DNA of 64,000 nt from Deltaproteobacteria bacterium (GTDB lineage Bacteria; Myxococcota_A; UBA9160; JAJDAL01). Below, piece by piece: positions 17,036 to 26,104 of the stretch (position 1 is its first letter; the number at the start of each line of letters is the position of its first letter). The notes below the pieces were generated by a model. The model worked only from the letters and a program-made list of their open reading frames with translations, was not told where the DNA came from and ran no database searches. The stretch lies in the NCBI GenBank assembly GCA_029261875.1, contig JAJDAL010000024.1, positions 372,001 to 436,000 on the forward strand, in the 5' to 3' direction. A program made the position numbers and the translations under genes.

Positions 17036-17134
17036 ATTCTACGGGTTCAGGTGAGCTATGACGGCACGACGCCCGAGAACGCCCGGAAGAGCATTCGCCT
17101 GTTCGCGGAAAAGGTGCTGCCCGAGGTCCAGTCC
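17036..17134 (+). pseudogene. Orphan C-terminal tail of a luciferase-like monooxygenase
   Basis: Codons from 17051 read SYDGTTPENARKSIRLFAEK followed by VLPEVQ. This matches the conserved end of LLM-class flavin monooxygenases (YDG-x-TPE-x-xRxSI-x-LFA-x-x-VLPE). A stop codon in the same frame at 17033-17035 shows that the upstream catalytic barrel is gone, and the frame then drifts into unrelated sequence. Family recognition is from the tail pattern only. Confidence 0.5.
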
Positions 17135-17216
17135 TGCCTTCGCCAGACGGGTGGTTCATCTCTGGAACGTATCCACGATGACGGGTTGAACGGATTCGTT
17201 TGCGCCCGAGCACCGC

Positions 17217-18065
17217 TCAGGCGTCCGCCACCGCGCTCGTCCCTTCATCCACTTGGTTGTTTCGCAAGTCCGCACGTAGCAGCCGGAATCCCAGATAACC
17301 GAAGATCATGGGAAAGACGAAGTACTGATACTGAGTCCAAACCAGCGCCAGCAGTGTATCCGCGATGCCGCCGGTCATGTTCTCGAAACCTCCGAACACC
17401 TCCGCGAAGGAAAAGATGAAAGTTGCAGCGATGGGCTCGCCACAACCCAAGACGACGATCAGGTACCGATACGGTGAGCGCTTCCGGTTCAGGTGGAAGA
17501 AACAGAGCGTCGAGGCGACGTTTGCGAAAGCGAACAACTCCACCACGTAGAAAGTGGAATCGTGATTGACCGTGCGCAGGTCCACGGACCCAAAGGAGGC
17601 CAGCACCCACCAATACATGTTGAAGAGGCTCGACCGCATGGTTTCGGTGTGGGCGACGATATCCTCGAGACTGTTCAAGCCCTCGAAAATGAAAGGCGAC
17701 AGCACAACCCAGGGAATCTCCCAGAGGACGTTGGTCATGGCGTAGGAGAGCAACCAGATCACCAGGCAGTCGTGGTAGAGATCCAGCTTCGATCGCGACG
17801 CGTAGCGGTTCGCCACGTAGGCCAACAGCCAGCCATTCAGCCAAATGCTGATCCCGTAGAGCGAGGCTTTGCTGCTGGTCGCGAAGTCCAGGGTGCCGAA
17901 GAAGAACAGAGCCGCGCAGACCCCGACGCCCCCCCACCCGACAGCCGTCCAAACCAGAAAAAACCGCAGCGCCGTCGGCGAGATCGAACGCGCGACGGCT
18001 TGGCGGATCTCGTCCGTTTCCGGACCCCGCGCCGTAGACTCCCAGGCTCCCGCTGAAGTGCTCAC
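17217..18065 (-). CDS. Polytopic membrane protein of unknown function
   Basis: A 282-residue protein with about seven hydrophobic segments, starting near residue 33 (ALRFFLVWTAVGWGGVGVCA). Distinct polar motifs lie between them: KLDLYHDCLVIWLLSYAMTN, LWEIPWVV and NMYWWVLASFGSVDLRT. The spacing of histidine and glutamate in the second and third segments recalls EBP/EXPERA-type membrane isomerases, but this is weak. The start is GTG at 18065 with GGCGGA upstream. Divergent from the styrene-oxide-isomerase-like gene (66 bases between starts). Confidence 0.7.
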   Translation of the reverse strand: MSTSAGAWESTARGPETDEIRQAVARSISPTALRFFLVWTAVGWGGVGVCAALFFFGTLDFATSSKASLYGISIWLNGWLLAYVANRYASRSKLDLYHDCLVIWLLSYAMTNVLWEIPWVVLSPFIFEGLNSLEDIVAHTETMRSSLFNMYWWVLASFGSVDLRTVNHDSTFYVVELFAFANVASTLCFFHLNRKRSPYRYLIVVLGCGEPIAATFIFSFAEVFGGFENMTGGIADTLLALVWTQYQYFVFPMIFGYLGFRLLRADLRNNQVDEGTSAVADA

Positions 18066-18131
18066 TTCGATTCCGCCCTGCGTCAGTATCGCAGACTCCT
18101 TGGCCTAGAATCCAACGAAGGAGGTCTGGAA

Positions 18132-18620
18132 ATGCACGCAAGCGCACGCGCGATGGTGGGACACGGAGCCATCGTCACTTTCTTCGGCCTGGCGGCTGGA
18201 TTTGGCCTGGTCATGAGTTTGATCGGAGGCTTCGAACTCTTCCCCGGCTCGATCCTCGCATTCGATATTCCGGGAGACAGCCGGGCCTGGGCTCGAACCC
18301 ACGCCGGTGGCTTGATGAATGGAATGTTGGTGTTGATTGGCGCCCTGCTGGTCCACAACCTGGAACTCGAAGATCGGTTCGCCCGGCGGCTCCAGTGGAT
18401 GCTCGTCGGAGCCGGCTACGCCAACACGCTCTTCTATTGGGGTGGAATGCTGTCCCCCAGCCGAGCCCTCACCCTGGGCGACAATCGGCTGGGCGAATCG
18501 AACCTTGCGGGGATCATCGGATTCGCTCCGGCTTTGATCTTCGCCTTCGTCACCATGGCCGCCATGCTGATGCTGGTCGCCCATGCATTCGGAAGCTCGG
18601 GCGCGAAACCCGAGGAGTAG
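18132..18620 (+). CDS. Styrene oxide isomerase-like membrane protein
   Basis: A 162-residue four-helix membrane protein. The motif ARTHAGGLMNGMLVL places H57 and N63 six residues apart, the same spacing as the heme-ligand histidine and catalytic asparagine of styrene oxide isomerase (H58 and N64 as I recall). The start (GHGAIVTFFGLAAGFGL, GGFELFPGS) and the third-helix tyrosines (GYANTLFYWGGML) also fit this family. It may perform a heme-dependent epoxide-to-carbonyl (Meinwald) rearrangement; related sequences of unknown function and hydroxylaminobenzene mutases are alternatives. No styrene monooxygenase genes are adjacent. Confidence 0.65.
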   Translation: MHASARAMVGHGAIVTFFGLAAGFGLVMSLIGGFELFPGSILAFDIPGDSRAWARTHAGGLMNGMLVLIGALLVHNLELEDRFARRLQWMLVGAGYANTLFYWGGMLSPSRALTLGDNRLGESNLAGIIGFAPALIFAFVTMAAMLMLVAHAFGSSGAKPEE

Positions 18621-18758
18621 ACCCCGCGATGAGACAATCCGCCACGCGGGCTGGCTCACCGGCGCGGCCGCTTGCGCGTCCTTATTGCCCCGTGGGCAGA
18701 TTCCCATTACCCTGCGCCTCCCTGTGTTGTGTCGGATTCAGTAGTAGGAGGATGGACG

Positions 18759-19472
18759 ATGATGCGCTCGCGCTTTGCTTTGGTTTTTCTTCTGGCCTTG
18801 CTCCCGGCGGGCTTTCTGGCGGCTCCCGCTGGCGCCCTGGAATTCCGGATCAATTTCTCCGGGGAGATCCTGGGCATCGATGACAGCGGTCTGGACCACA
18901 CCGACTACCTGGGCAGCGGCATCGTCCCCGGCACTCCGTACTCGGGTTTCTATCTCTTCGATACGGATGCACCGGATTTGACCGGCGGCCTCATTCCCAA
19001 TCAGGCCACCTACCTACTTACCACCCCGCCCTACCGCATGGAAGTCACGATCGGGGGCTTCACGTTCAAGACCGATCCCAACAACGTCCAACTTGCGGTT
19101 TCGGTGCTCAACGATGGCCCCGCCTTTCCGCCGGTCACAACCGGGGGGGACGCCTACACCGTGACATCGGCCTTCAACGAACAAACCCAGGGCGCGGGAT
19201 TGTTGCCCTTCGATTCCTCCATGGTGTTGCTGCTGAGCGGTCCCGACAGTGTGCGCGACGGCGTGGAACTCCTTACCACCGCGGACGGCCACAACCTCTA
19301 CCCGGACTTGAGTTGGAGCCTGCAGGGTTTCGATCCGCAGAACAACCAGAACACCTTCGTCATGGGCGGCAGCGTTCTCGATATCGTGCCCGTCCCGGAA
19401 CCCGGAACCCTCGCCCTGTTGGGCCTGGGCCTCGGTGGTCTGCTGGCCTTCGGGCGTGTGCGTACGCGCTGA
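18759..19472 (+). CDS. PEP-CTERM surface protein
   Basis: A 237-residue exported protein. Signal peptide FALVFLLALLPAGFLAAPAGA, then a beta-rich body starting LEFRINFSGEIL, typical of secreted PEP-CTERM proteins with an early conserved strand pattern. The C-terminal sorting tag is VPVPEPGTLALLGLGLGGLL plus RVRTR. GTAGGAGGATG precedes the ATG at 18759. Matrix or surface role, function unknown. The next feature downstream is the decayed antiporter end on the other strand. Confidence 0.87.
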   Translation: MMRSRFALVFLLALLPAGFLAAPAGALEFRINFSGEILGIDDSGLDHTDYLGSGIVPGTPYSGFYLFDTDAPDLTGGLIPNQATYLLTTPPYRMEVTIGGFTFKTDPNNVQLAVSVLNDGPAFPPVTTGGDAYTVTSAFNEQTQGAGLLPFDSSMVLLLSGPDSVRDGVELLTTADGHNLYPDLSWSLQGFDPQNNQNTFVMGGSVLDIVPVPEPGTLALLGLGLGGLLAFGRVRTR

Positions 19473-19501
19473 ATTTCGGTTGAATGCGCGTGGCGTTTCG
19501 C

Positions 19502-19676
19502 TTACCCGAAGTGGCGCGTCAACAGGAAGATCGAGAACATGATCGCGGTCGGTCCGATCGCACCCGCGAACAGGTGCGACGGCGAGACGCCGTGTCCGAA
19601 AAACTTCTTCAGCAGTGAAATGCCCGCCGGGTTGGGGGCGTTCGCGATGATGGTCAGGCCTCCGCCCGTCAGGCGC
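19502..19676 (-). pseudogene. C-terminal remnant of a putative Na+/H+ antiporter
   Basis: Reading from 19675 downwards the frame gives RLTGGGLTIIANAPNPAGIS, then LLKKFFGHGVSP and a last hydrophobic helix AGAIGPTAIMFSIFLLTRHFG with a stop at 19502-19504. I recognise GGLT-x-IANAPNPAG as the conserved last part of a putative Na+/H+ antiporter family (PF07399-like, from memory). There is no start codon context, and the remnant begins exactly after the stop codon of the giant gene, in a different frame. The matching N-terminal remnant is at 26857-27152, same strand and correct order. Confidence 0.6.
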
Positions 19677-22600
19677 CTACGGGTCGCAGCGCGCGGTCGT
19701 GACGCGGACGTCGTCCAGGCCTGCCTCGACGTCGCCCATTCGGCCGAAGAGGTGTTCGGCGGTGAAGCGTGACCGCATCTGGTCCGTTGGCGTCAGGAAA
19801 TCCGCGATGCGAATTCGGTGGGTGATCCAGCCCCCTTGGGCTTCGACGCTGTGGGGATGCACTTGCTCGACTTCGGTCCACGTCAAGCCATCATCGTTCG
19901 AGAGGTCGACGCGGAAGGGAAGCTCGCCGGGCCAGCGATCCGGAAAGCGGCTGTTGAACCAACGCTGGTACGAGTACACGGCACCGGGGCCCGAGGACGC
20001 GTCGAAGCGTTGGGAGTGGAGGACGGTCGTTCCGAAGCGCAACGGTTGCGCGGCACCGGTGATGAACGCCTGGCCTACGCCGTCGGCATCGCTCGCCGGG
20101 TCGAAGATGCCATCGCCGCTCGGATCGGTTCGTTCCCAGGAGCCCAGCACCGCATCTCCGTATTCGTTCCAACCGGTCACGTTTGCGAAGGGCTGCGCGA
20201 GCACGAAGAGCGAATCGCCCGAATGGACGAAGTAAGGTCGCGACGCTCCCGCCAGCGGACTCATCAGAACCTCGCCCGCCTGGTTCGCCGCCGTGAAGAA
20301 GTATCGCAGCACGCTTCCGCAGGCTGATGCCGGGAGGCTCGCGGAATATTCGTTGGGCGAGAGCTGGGTCATCGCCTGCGCGACGAACGTTCCGCTGCCG
20401 TCGTCCAGATAGAGGACGCCGCTGCCCGGGCTCGCAGTACCCATCAGATCACTGACCTCGACGCGGAACGCCGTCGCGGTGTCGGGATCGATGCGCTCCG
20501 GTCGTCCGTCCGGGAAGCTGAACGCATCGTTGTCCCCCGTACGGCACTGACAAGTCTCTGCGAGGCAGGCGCCCGGACAGGCGGCGGAGTCGGTCCCGTC
20601 GCACGTCTCCCCCACATCGCGCACGTCGTTTCCGCAACGGTCGAAAGAAAGGTCCATTCGCAAGTTGGAGGGGTCTCCGAAGTCATCCCCCACTTCGATC
20701 CAGTAGGACTGCCCGCCGCTGACCGGGAACCGGACCTGGGCGAGTCCCCCGAAGCCCGGGGACGCGATGTCGTTACACGCGAGTTCCGACAGCCCCCCAC
20801 AGGCGCCGGAATGCGCGGCGAGAAACGTGTCGTAATCGCTGCCGAGCGTTCCTGCGGTCACGAACCCATCGTCCGGAGCATCGAGTTTCACCCACAGGCT
20901 GTTGTCGTCTCCGCAACTCGAGGCGGGTTCGCCGGGGTTCGTAGTCGCGCTACTTGCATCCTGAGTCACCCGGAACGGGAACGCGGACACGGAGACCGCG
21001 TCGTCGCAAACATCCGTCGCGACCGCGCAGCCGCACTCGGCCGAACAAGCGCCCGGGCAGGCGGCGTCGAACGCGCCATCACACAACTCACCGGGATCGA
21101 GCGCACCGTTCCCGCACTGGTCGAACGTGAACACCATTTCCGCGGTAAAGCCAAACGAGACGTCTTCCGGACGCCGCAGCACCTGGACGAAATAGGTCTC
21201 TCCCGCCGACACGGGGAAACGGAAGCTCGGTTCGTCGTCCGGGGTCGCGTCACACGCAAGTTCCGCGAGGGATCCACAGCTCCCCGCATAGACGGCGGAA
21301 ACCGTCTTGTAGTCGGTATCGGGATCCGCGATCACGAAGCCATCGCGGTCCGCGGTGAAGCTCCACCAGGCGTTGTTGATCGAGCCCGGCGGCGCACAAC
21401 TCGGGTAGGGTCCGACATCGACGATTTGTTCGCGCCGCGAGCGCGAATCCGGGAACGGAAAACGCGGGACCGGGCGGGCATCTTCGCAGGTCCGGCCACG
21501 GAACGGGCAGGTCCGCCCCAGGTCCGGTCCGCAGGGTTCGAAACTCATGGGGACTCGCGCGTTGAGGATGCCGCCCGTCGTTCCGGGAGACGTCAACTCG
21601 AGGAAATGTTGGTCGCCCTCGACTACCGGAATCGAAATCGTTTCGAACTCGGTCGCGCAATCGAACTCACTGAGGTTGCCGCAGGTTCCGCTGTGAACCG
21701 CCCAGCGACCGTCGAAGAACCATCCGAGTTGAATCGATCCTTCGCGCGGAGCCGTGAGTTCGTACCAAAGCGTGTGCGAGCCTTCGGGCCGCTCGGGAAC
21801 CCCGCACGAAAGCGGCGGGTCGTCGGGCGCACTGGTCTCGTTGGTCGTGCTGTTGGGAACCGAGTAGGGGAAGAAAGGAACGGCCAGCGCGGTCGCGCAC
21901 TCGTCGCCGGGATTCGCGCAATGACACAGACTCGTGCACTCGCCGGGGCACGCTGCATCCGCCGTTCCGTCGCAGGCTTCGCCGGCCTCCAAGACATCGT
22001 TTCCGCAGCTATCCGCCTGGAAGGTGGAGTACAGTGCGACGCGTCCGCCGGGTGTATCTCCCTTCGAAACGACCTCCAAGAGGTATTCCTCGCCCGCCAA
22101 CACGGGGAACTCGATTTCGGAACGAACGGTGTCGAGATCATCGCTGCAGGCCACCTCGGCCATGGAACCGCAGGTTCCCGCATGCGCGGCCAGCACGGTG
22201 TCGAAGGTCGTGCTTCCGAATCCCTCATAGGTGTTAGCGCGCACGATGCCATCCGCAGGCGCGGTAAGGGACCACCAGACACTGTGTCCACCTTGGGGAC
22301 GAGTGGGGTCACCACACGAAAGCGCTGGATCACCGGGGGACGTAGACATTTGAACCGTATTCGCACCGTCGCGATACGGAAAGCCGTTGATCTGTCGCGC
22401 TTGGTTGCAACTATCGCGGGTCGTCGTACACGCACAATCACTGCTGCAGGCGCTCGGACACGCGCCGTCGGCGTTTCCGTCGCACTCCTCACCGGGATCG
22501 AGGTCGCCATCGCCGCAGGTCGCGGGAACGAAAGACGTGTGAAGCTTGGTGGACACGGTTCCATTCTGGAGGGTTGCGGCCTCCACGAAATAGGTCTCTC

Positions 22601-25600
22601 CCGCGAGGACATCGAAGCGAATCTCAGCGCTGCTCAGGGCTTCCGGTTCCACCGCGCAGCTGAGTTCTGCGAGGCCACCGCAATCGCCCTGATGAGCGGC
22701 CAAGATCACGCTGGGCAGCGCTCCGATTCCCGTTTCCCCAATCGCGACGAATTGTCCATCCGCGGTCGGCGTCACGCTGTACCAGGTGGTGTGGAACTCG
22801 TCACTCGCACACGAGAGAATCGGGTCGCTGGGAGACACGGTCGAAGCGGGGAATGGGATAGTCAGCGTGGAAGAACCCGTAACGGGAAGATTCAGAGCGC
22901 TCGAACACTCATCCACATCGGTCGGTTCGGAATCACACACACACGCGGCGTTGCAGGCGCCGGGACAGGCGGCATCTGCGCTGCCGTCGCACTCCTCACC
23001 GGGATCGAGGGAATCGTTCCCACACGCTTCCAACGTCAGGTCCAGCGAGAGCACGCCGGCCGCGCCCGCTTCGTCGGCTGCGACTTCCAAGTAGAGAGTT
23101 TCGCCCGCGGTGACGTTGAGTTCCGTAACGACGGCACTCCCCTCACACGCGAGCTCGGCGAAATTCCCGCAGGATCCGGTGTGGAGTGCGAGAACCGCCG
23201 CGTAGTCGCTCGCGCTGGCGTCGGCGCGCAGCAGACCGGAAAGCGGGGGCGTGATGGCGTACCAGACGCTCTGGTACTCGCGCGGCTCGCGCAGGGGCGT
23301 CGCATCGCCGCAACTGAGCGACGGATCGCTGAAGGACGACGTGGCCTGCGATACGTCTCGAACGTCCGAAAAGGGGAATGTCGCGACCCCTTCCGCGGCG
23401 GAGCAGGCGTCGATCCCCGTCGTACACTGACACTGATCGTTGCAAAGCCCCGGACAGACCGAATCGTTTCCGAATTCGCAGACTTCATCGGGGTCGTCGA
23501 GCAGACCATTCCCGCAGCGGTCGATGCGCGCGTTGAACTCCAGGAAGTTACCGGCTCCCTCGCGCTCGTACGTGGAAACCTGAACCGAATAGGTCTCCCC
23601 CTCCATCGCGAAGAACGACACTTCCGACATGTATTCGTTCGGGAAGGACGCGAAGTCGTCACACACGATTTCATCCGACTCACTGAAATCACCGCAAGCA
23701 CCGGGATAGACGGACAACACCGTGTCGAATTGGCTGACAATCGTGTCGAGCGTCACGACACCACTGGTATCGGGTGTGAGGGTGTACCAGACACTGCGCC
23801 CCGCCTGTGAACAGGTCGGTGCAGGGTCCGCCGCGGACGTCGTACTGAGGCTCGTGTTGGTGATGTCCGTGAAGGGCAAGGAATCGATCTCGATGGCATC
23901 GATGCAGCTATCGAATCCCGGCGCGCAGGTGCAGTCGTCGGTGCAACGGAAGGGACAGGCCGCGTCGGCACCGAGATCACATTCCTCCGCCAGATCGATG
24001 AACCCATTCCCGCAGCTGTCGGGAGTGAAGTGCACCGCCAGGTCGACGGTGCCGCCCCCCGTGGCGAGTTCGTCTTCTGCAACGGCGATGAGGAGAGACT
24101 CGCCGGCGAGCACGCCCACGTTGAAATTGGACTGCTCGAGGATGAACGGGTCGTTCAGTCCGCTCTGGCACTGGATCGCGTCGAGCGCACCGCAGGGTCC
24201 GCGAAGAATCGTCGCGATGGTGTCGTAGTCGCTGCCCGCCGTATCGATGGATAGCGTGCCATCGGCCGGGGCCGTCAGCGCATACCAGACGGTTCCCCGT
24301 CCGGGCTCCGCTCCGCAGACCTGGGCGTCGTCGATCGGATCGTAGGTTGCATTCGCAACGACGCGACGATCCTCGAACGGGAGATCCACGATCGGGATCG
24401 CATCGACGCAGGCGTCGTTCTCATTGCAGTTTCCCTCGCATTCGAGGAAATCGACGCTCAGTCGCAGATTTCCCCCGTCGGGATCGAGGCCGGATTCCGA
24501 GGTGACGACGAGGGTGTAGGTCTCTCCCTTGGATACGCCGAAACCGAGCTGCGATTGGCCCGCCGACGTCGCGTCCGCATTACAGCCGAGTTCCGTCAGG
24601 TTTCCGCATTCTCCCGCGTAGGCGGCCAACAGCGTGTCGTAATCGCTGCCAATGGTATGGGCGGAGATCGCTCCATCTTTGGGTGCCGTGAGGCGGAAGA
24701 ACACGCTGTGCTCTCCCTGGTCGAAACCGCAGGAGGGAAACGGGTCCTCGGGAGAAGTCGTGGCGCTTCGAACGCTGCGTTCGATGGTCGCGGGGAACGA
24801 CAGAATTTCCGCGGGTGTATCGCAACTATCCGGGCCGGGGCCGAACAGCGTGGCTTCGACGCACAGGGATTCTTCCTTCTTGCTGTCCTGAATCAGTCGG
24901 CCGATGAAATCCGCCGTGTGGATACCCTTGCGTTTCAGGTGGGTTGTCTCCCCACGCGCTTTTCGAACCTGATAGCAGAGAATCGATCGCTGAGGCTGCT
25001 TGATGCCGAGGCCGTCTTGATCGACCGGAAGACACAGGTGCTGGGCGCGGCGCAGTTCGTACAGACGGTCCTCGAAGGGGTCTGCGACCGACGCGATCAT
25101 CCCGCGCGGCATTTTCGGAAACCCCCGCGCATCGCGGACCTTGTAGCACTTGTAGTGGTCGAGGAGATGGTCGTCGAGGTCCGGAGCCAACGGGGTCGAG
25201 GAGAAACTCATCCCTGTGGGAATCAGCAGCCGTTCCGGACGCTGGGTATCGAGATGGTGATCGAAGTACCGGGTCAGTACACGGAGCTCGCGTTGGCGCG
25301 TGTGCTTGAACCCTCCGGCGGCTTTGATGTGGTAGCTCTGCAACTGGGTGTCGGGGTCGAAAACGCCGTCGCCCTGACCGTCGGCGGCGGGGCACAGAGC
25401 GGCGGGGCCGCGGAGATCGAACGCACCGCTTTCGAAATCATCGCCCAGTGCAGTAACGCTCCGAGTAAACCGAGGGGAGTCTCGCGACGTTCTGGTCTTG
25501 TAACAGAGGAAGTCATCGATTCCGGGGGCGGGGCCGGAAACGGCTCGGGAGTCTCGCGCACCGCCGCTGAACAACAGCGGTGCCAGGGCGAGGGAGAGCG

Positions 25601-25643
25601 CGATGAGGCGCACACGCTCGGAAAGGGGGGCGAATGTCCGCAC
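19677..25643 (-). CDS. Giant secreted repeat protein (CYK-type N-terminus, nine cysteine-rich/PPC-like repeats)
   Basis: A 1988-residue exported protein. Signal segment at about 10-27. Residues 40-270 hold three CYK/CYQ units like those of the 5972-7036 gene. From D272 to about 1700 run nine units of roughly 160 residues. Each has a start DxCxxA-x-x-x-x-FPF, a SCGD cysteine, SVWYxLTAP-x-DG, GSDYDTxLA, a CGxLxELAC loop, AGExYxxxV, and then CGN-x-x-LDPGEECDG-x-ADAACPG-x-C-x-x-CxC. The last part is the Myxococcus cysteine-rich repeat; the rest looks like a pre-peptidase C-terminal (PPC) beta-domain. The C-terminal 280 residues form unrelated beta domains (ECD-free, with FRVDLSNDDGLTW). Probably a disulfide-rich surface or adhesion protein. 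Confidence 0.88.
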   Translation of the reverse strand: MRTFAPLSERVRLIALSLALAPLLFSGGARDSRAVSGPAPGIDDFLCYKTRTSRDSPRFTRSVTALGDDFESGAFDLRGPAALCPAADGQGDGVFDPDTQLQSYHIKAAGGFKHTRQRELRVLTRYFDHHLDTQRPERLLIPTGMSFSSTPLAPDLDDHLLDHYKCYKVRDARGFPKMPRGMIASVADPFEDRLYELRRAQHLCLPVDQDGLGIKQPQRSILCYQVRKARGETTHLKRKGIHTADFIGRLIQDSKKEESLCVEATLFGPGPDSCDTPAEILSFPATIERSVRSATTSPEDPFPSCGFDQGEHSVFFRLTAPKDGAISAHTIGSDYDTLLAAYAGECGNLTELGCNADATSAGQSQLGFGVSKGETYTLVVTSESGLDPDGGNLRLSVDFLECEGNCNENDACVDAIPIVDLPFEDRRVVANATYDPIDDAQVCGAEPGRGTVWYALTAPADGTLSIDTAGSDYDTIATILRGPCGALDAIQCQSGLNDPFILEQSNFNVGVLAGESLLIAVAEDELATGGGTVDLAVHFTPDSCGNGFIDLAEECDLGADAACPFRCTDDCTCAPGFDSCIDAIEIDSLPFTDITNTSLSTTSAADPAPTCSQAGRSVWYTLTPDTSGVVTLDTIVSQFDTVLSVYPGACGDFSESDEIVCDDFASFPNEYMSEVSFFAMEGETYSVQVSTYEREGAGNFLEFNARIDRCGNGLLDDPDEVCEFGNDSVCPGLCNDQCQCTTGIDACSAAEGVATFPFSDVRDVSQATSSFSDPSLSCGDATPLREPREYQSVWYAITPPLSGLLRADASASDYAAVLALHTGSCGNFAELACEGSAVVTELNVTAGETLYLEVAADEAGAAGVLSLDLTLEACGNDSLDPGEECDGSADAACPGACNAACVCDSEPTDVDECSSALNLPVTGSSTLTIPFPASTVSPSDPILSCASDEFHTTWYSVTPTADGQFVAIGETGIGALPSVILAAHQGDCGGLAELSCAVEPEALSSAEIRFDVLAGETYFVEAATLQNGTVSTKLHTSFVPATCGDGDLDPGEECDGNADGACPSACSSDCACTTTRDSCNQARQINGFPYRDGANTVQMSTSPGDPALSCGDPTRPQGGHSVWWSLTAPADGIVRANTYEGFGSTTFDTVLAAHAGTCGSMAEVACSDDLDTVRSEIEFPVLAGEEYLLEVVSKGDTPGGRVALYSTFQADSCGNDVLEAGEACDGTADAACPGECTSLCHCANPGDECATALAVPFFPYSVPNSTTNETSAPDDPPLSCGVPERPEGSHTLWYELTAPREGSIQLGWFFDGRWAVHSGTCGNLSEFDCATEFETISIPVVEGDQHFLELTSPGTTGGILNARVPMSFEPCGPDLGRTCPFRGRTCEDARPVPRFPFPDSRSRREQIVDVGPYPSCAPPGSINNAWWSFTADRDGFVIADPDTDYKTVSAVYAGSCGSLAELACDATPDDEPSFRFPVSAGETYFVQVLRRPEDVSFGFTAEMVFTFDQCGNGALDPGELCDGAFDAACPGACSAECGCAVATDVCDDAVSVSAFPFRVTQDASSATTNPGEPASSCGDDNSLWVKLDAPDDGFVTAGTLGSDYDTFLAAHSGACGGLSELACNDIASPGFGGLAQVRFPVSGGQSYWIEVGDDFGDPSNLRMDLSFDRCGNDVRDVGETCDGTDSAACPGACLAETCQCRTGDNDAFSFPDGRPERIDPDTATAFRVEVSDLMGTASPGSGVLYLDDGSGTFVAQAMTQLSPNEYSASLPASACGSVLRYFFTAANQAGEVLMSPLAGASRPYFVHSGDSLFVLAQPFANVTGWNEYGDAVLGSWERTDPSGDGIFDPASDADGVGQAFITGAAQPLRFGTTVLHSQRFDASSGPGAVYSYQRWFNSRFPDRWPGELPFRVDLSNDDGLTWTEVEQVHPHSVEAQGGWITHRIRIADFLTPTDQMRSRFTAEHLFGRMGDVEAGLDDVRVTTARCDP
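20540..24830 (-). repeat. Nine tandem coding repeats of about 480 bases
   Basis: Protein-level tandem array inside the giant gene. Units begin at about residues 272, 405, 570 and so on, each bounded by a CGNGxLDPGEECDG-type cysteine cluster. The seventh unit lacks a normal cluster (it reads CGPDLGRTCPFRGRTC), and the first lacks one altogether, so units have diverged. DNA identity between units is visibly lower than protein-pattern identity, meaning the array is old rather than freshly expanded. Confidence 0.75.
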
Positions 25644-25835
25644 GAAACCTCCTTGCAGAACACCACCCTAACTGCCGAGTTTGGAGCGTGCTTTAGATCC
25701 ATCTTAGGGCTGTGTGAGTAAAAGATGAGGAAGGCGAACGAATTCCCAACCTCATGCTCTCCTAAGGAAAGCTGCGATCCGCTCACGACCCGGCTGCGTT
25801 CGTACAGTTAGAATGCGGTGATCGCTCGCAGGCAC

Positions 25836-25970
25836 ATGGAGGTACAAGATGGCAACCGTGCGCGGCCGTTCGAGGCGACGGCCGGAACCCCTTACACCAT
25901 TCTCGTGGGGGCCTTTTACGGGCACGGGCCGGGCACTCGCCTGAAGCTCAACGCGCGCATGAATCCGTAA
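25836..25970 (+). pseudogene. Short ORF resembling the tail of a PPC-type beta-domain
   Basis: A 44-codon frame (ATG 25836 to TAA 25970) reads ...ARPFEATAGTPYTILVGAFY then GHGPGTRLKLNARMNP. The pattern F-x-A-x-AGTPYTI-x-VG...G-x-x-LKLN is that of the last strands of PPC or similar beta-sandwich repeats, as in the giant protein on the other strand. In-frame stop codons lie just upstream (25809-25811). It is likely a leftover of another repeat-protein gene. Nothing else is seen in 25644-26104. Confidence 0.35.
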
Positions 25971-26104
25971 TGCGCCCGAGGACCGGTCCGCGGCCTTCGT
26001 CCGTGGTGAGGCGCGGTCAGCGTACAGGCCCGACGGGCTTGGCGCGGGAGCTTCGGTGGGAGAGCGCCCACCAAGTCGCTAGGTTGAACACACAGGAGGC
26101 GCCG

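Noticed and set aside
20811..23810. 999-residue open frame on the plus strand opposite the giant repeat gene
   Set aside because: It mirrors the repeat periodicity of the real gene, has no signal, family motif or ribosome site, and its composition is typical of an antisense shadow in GC-rich coding DNA.
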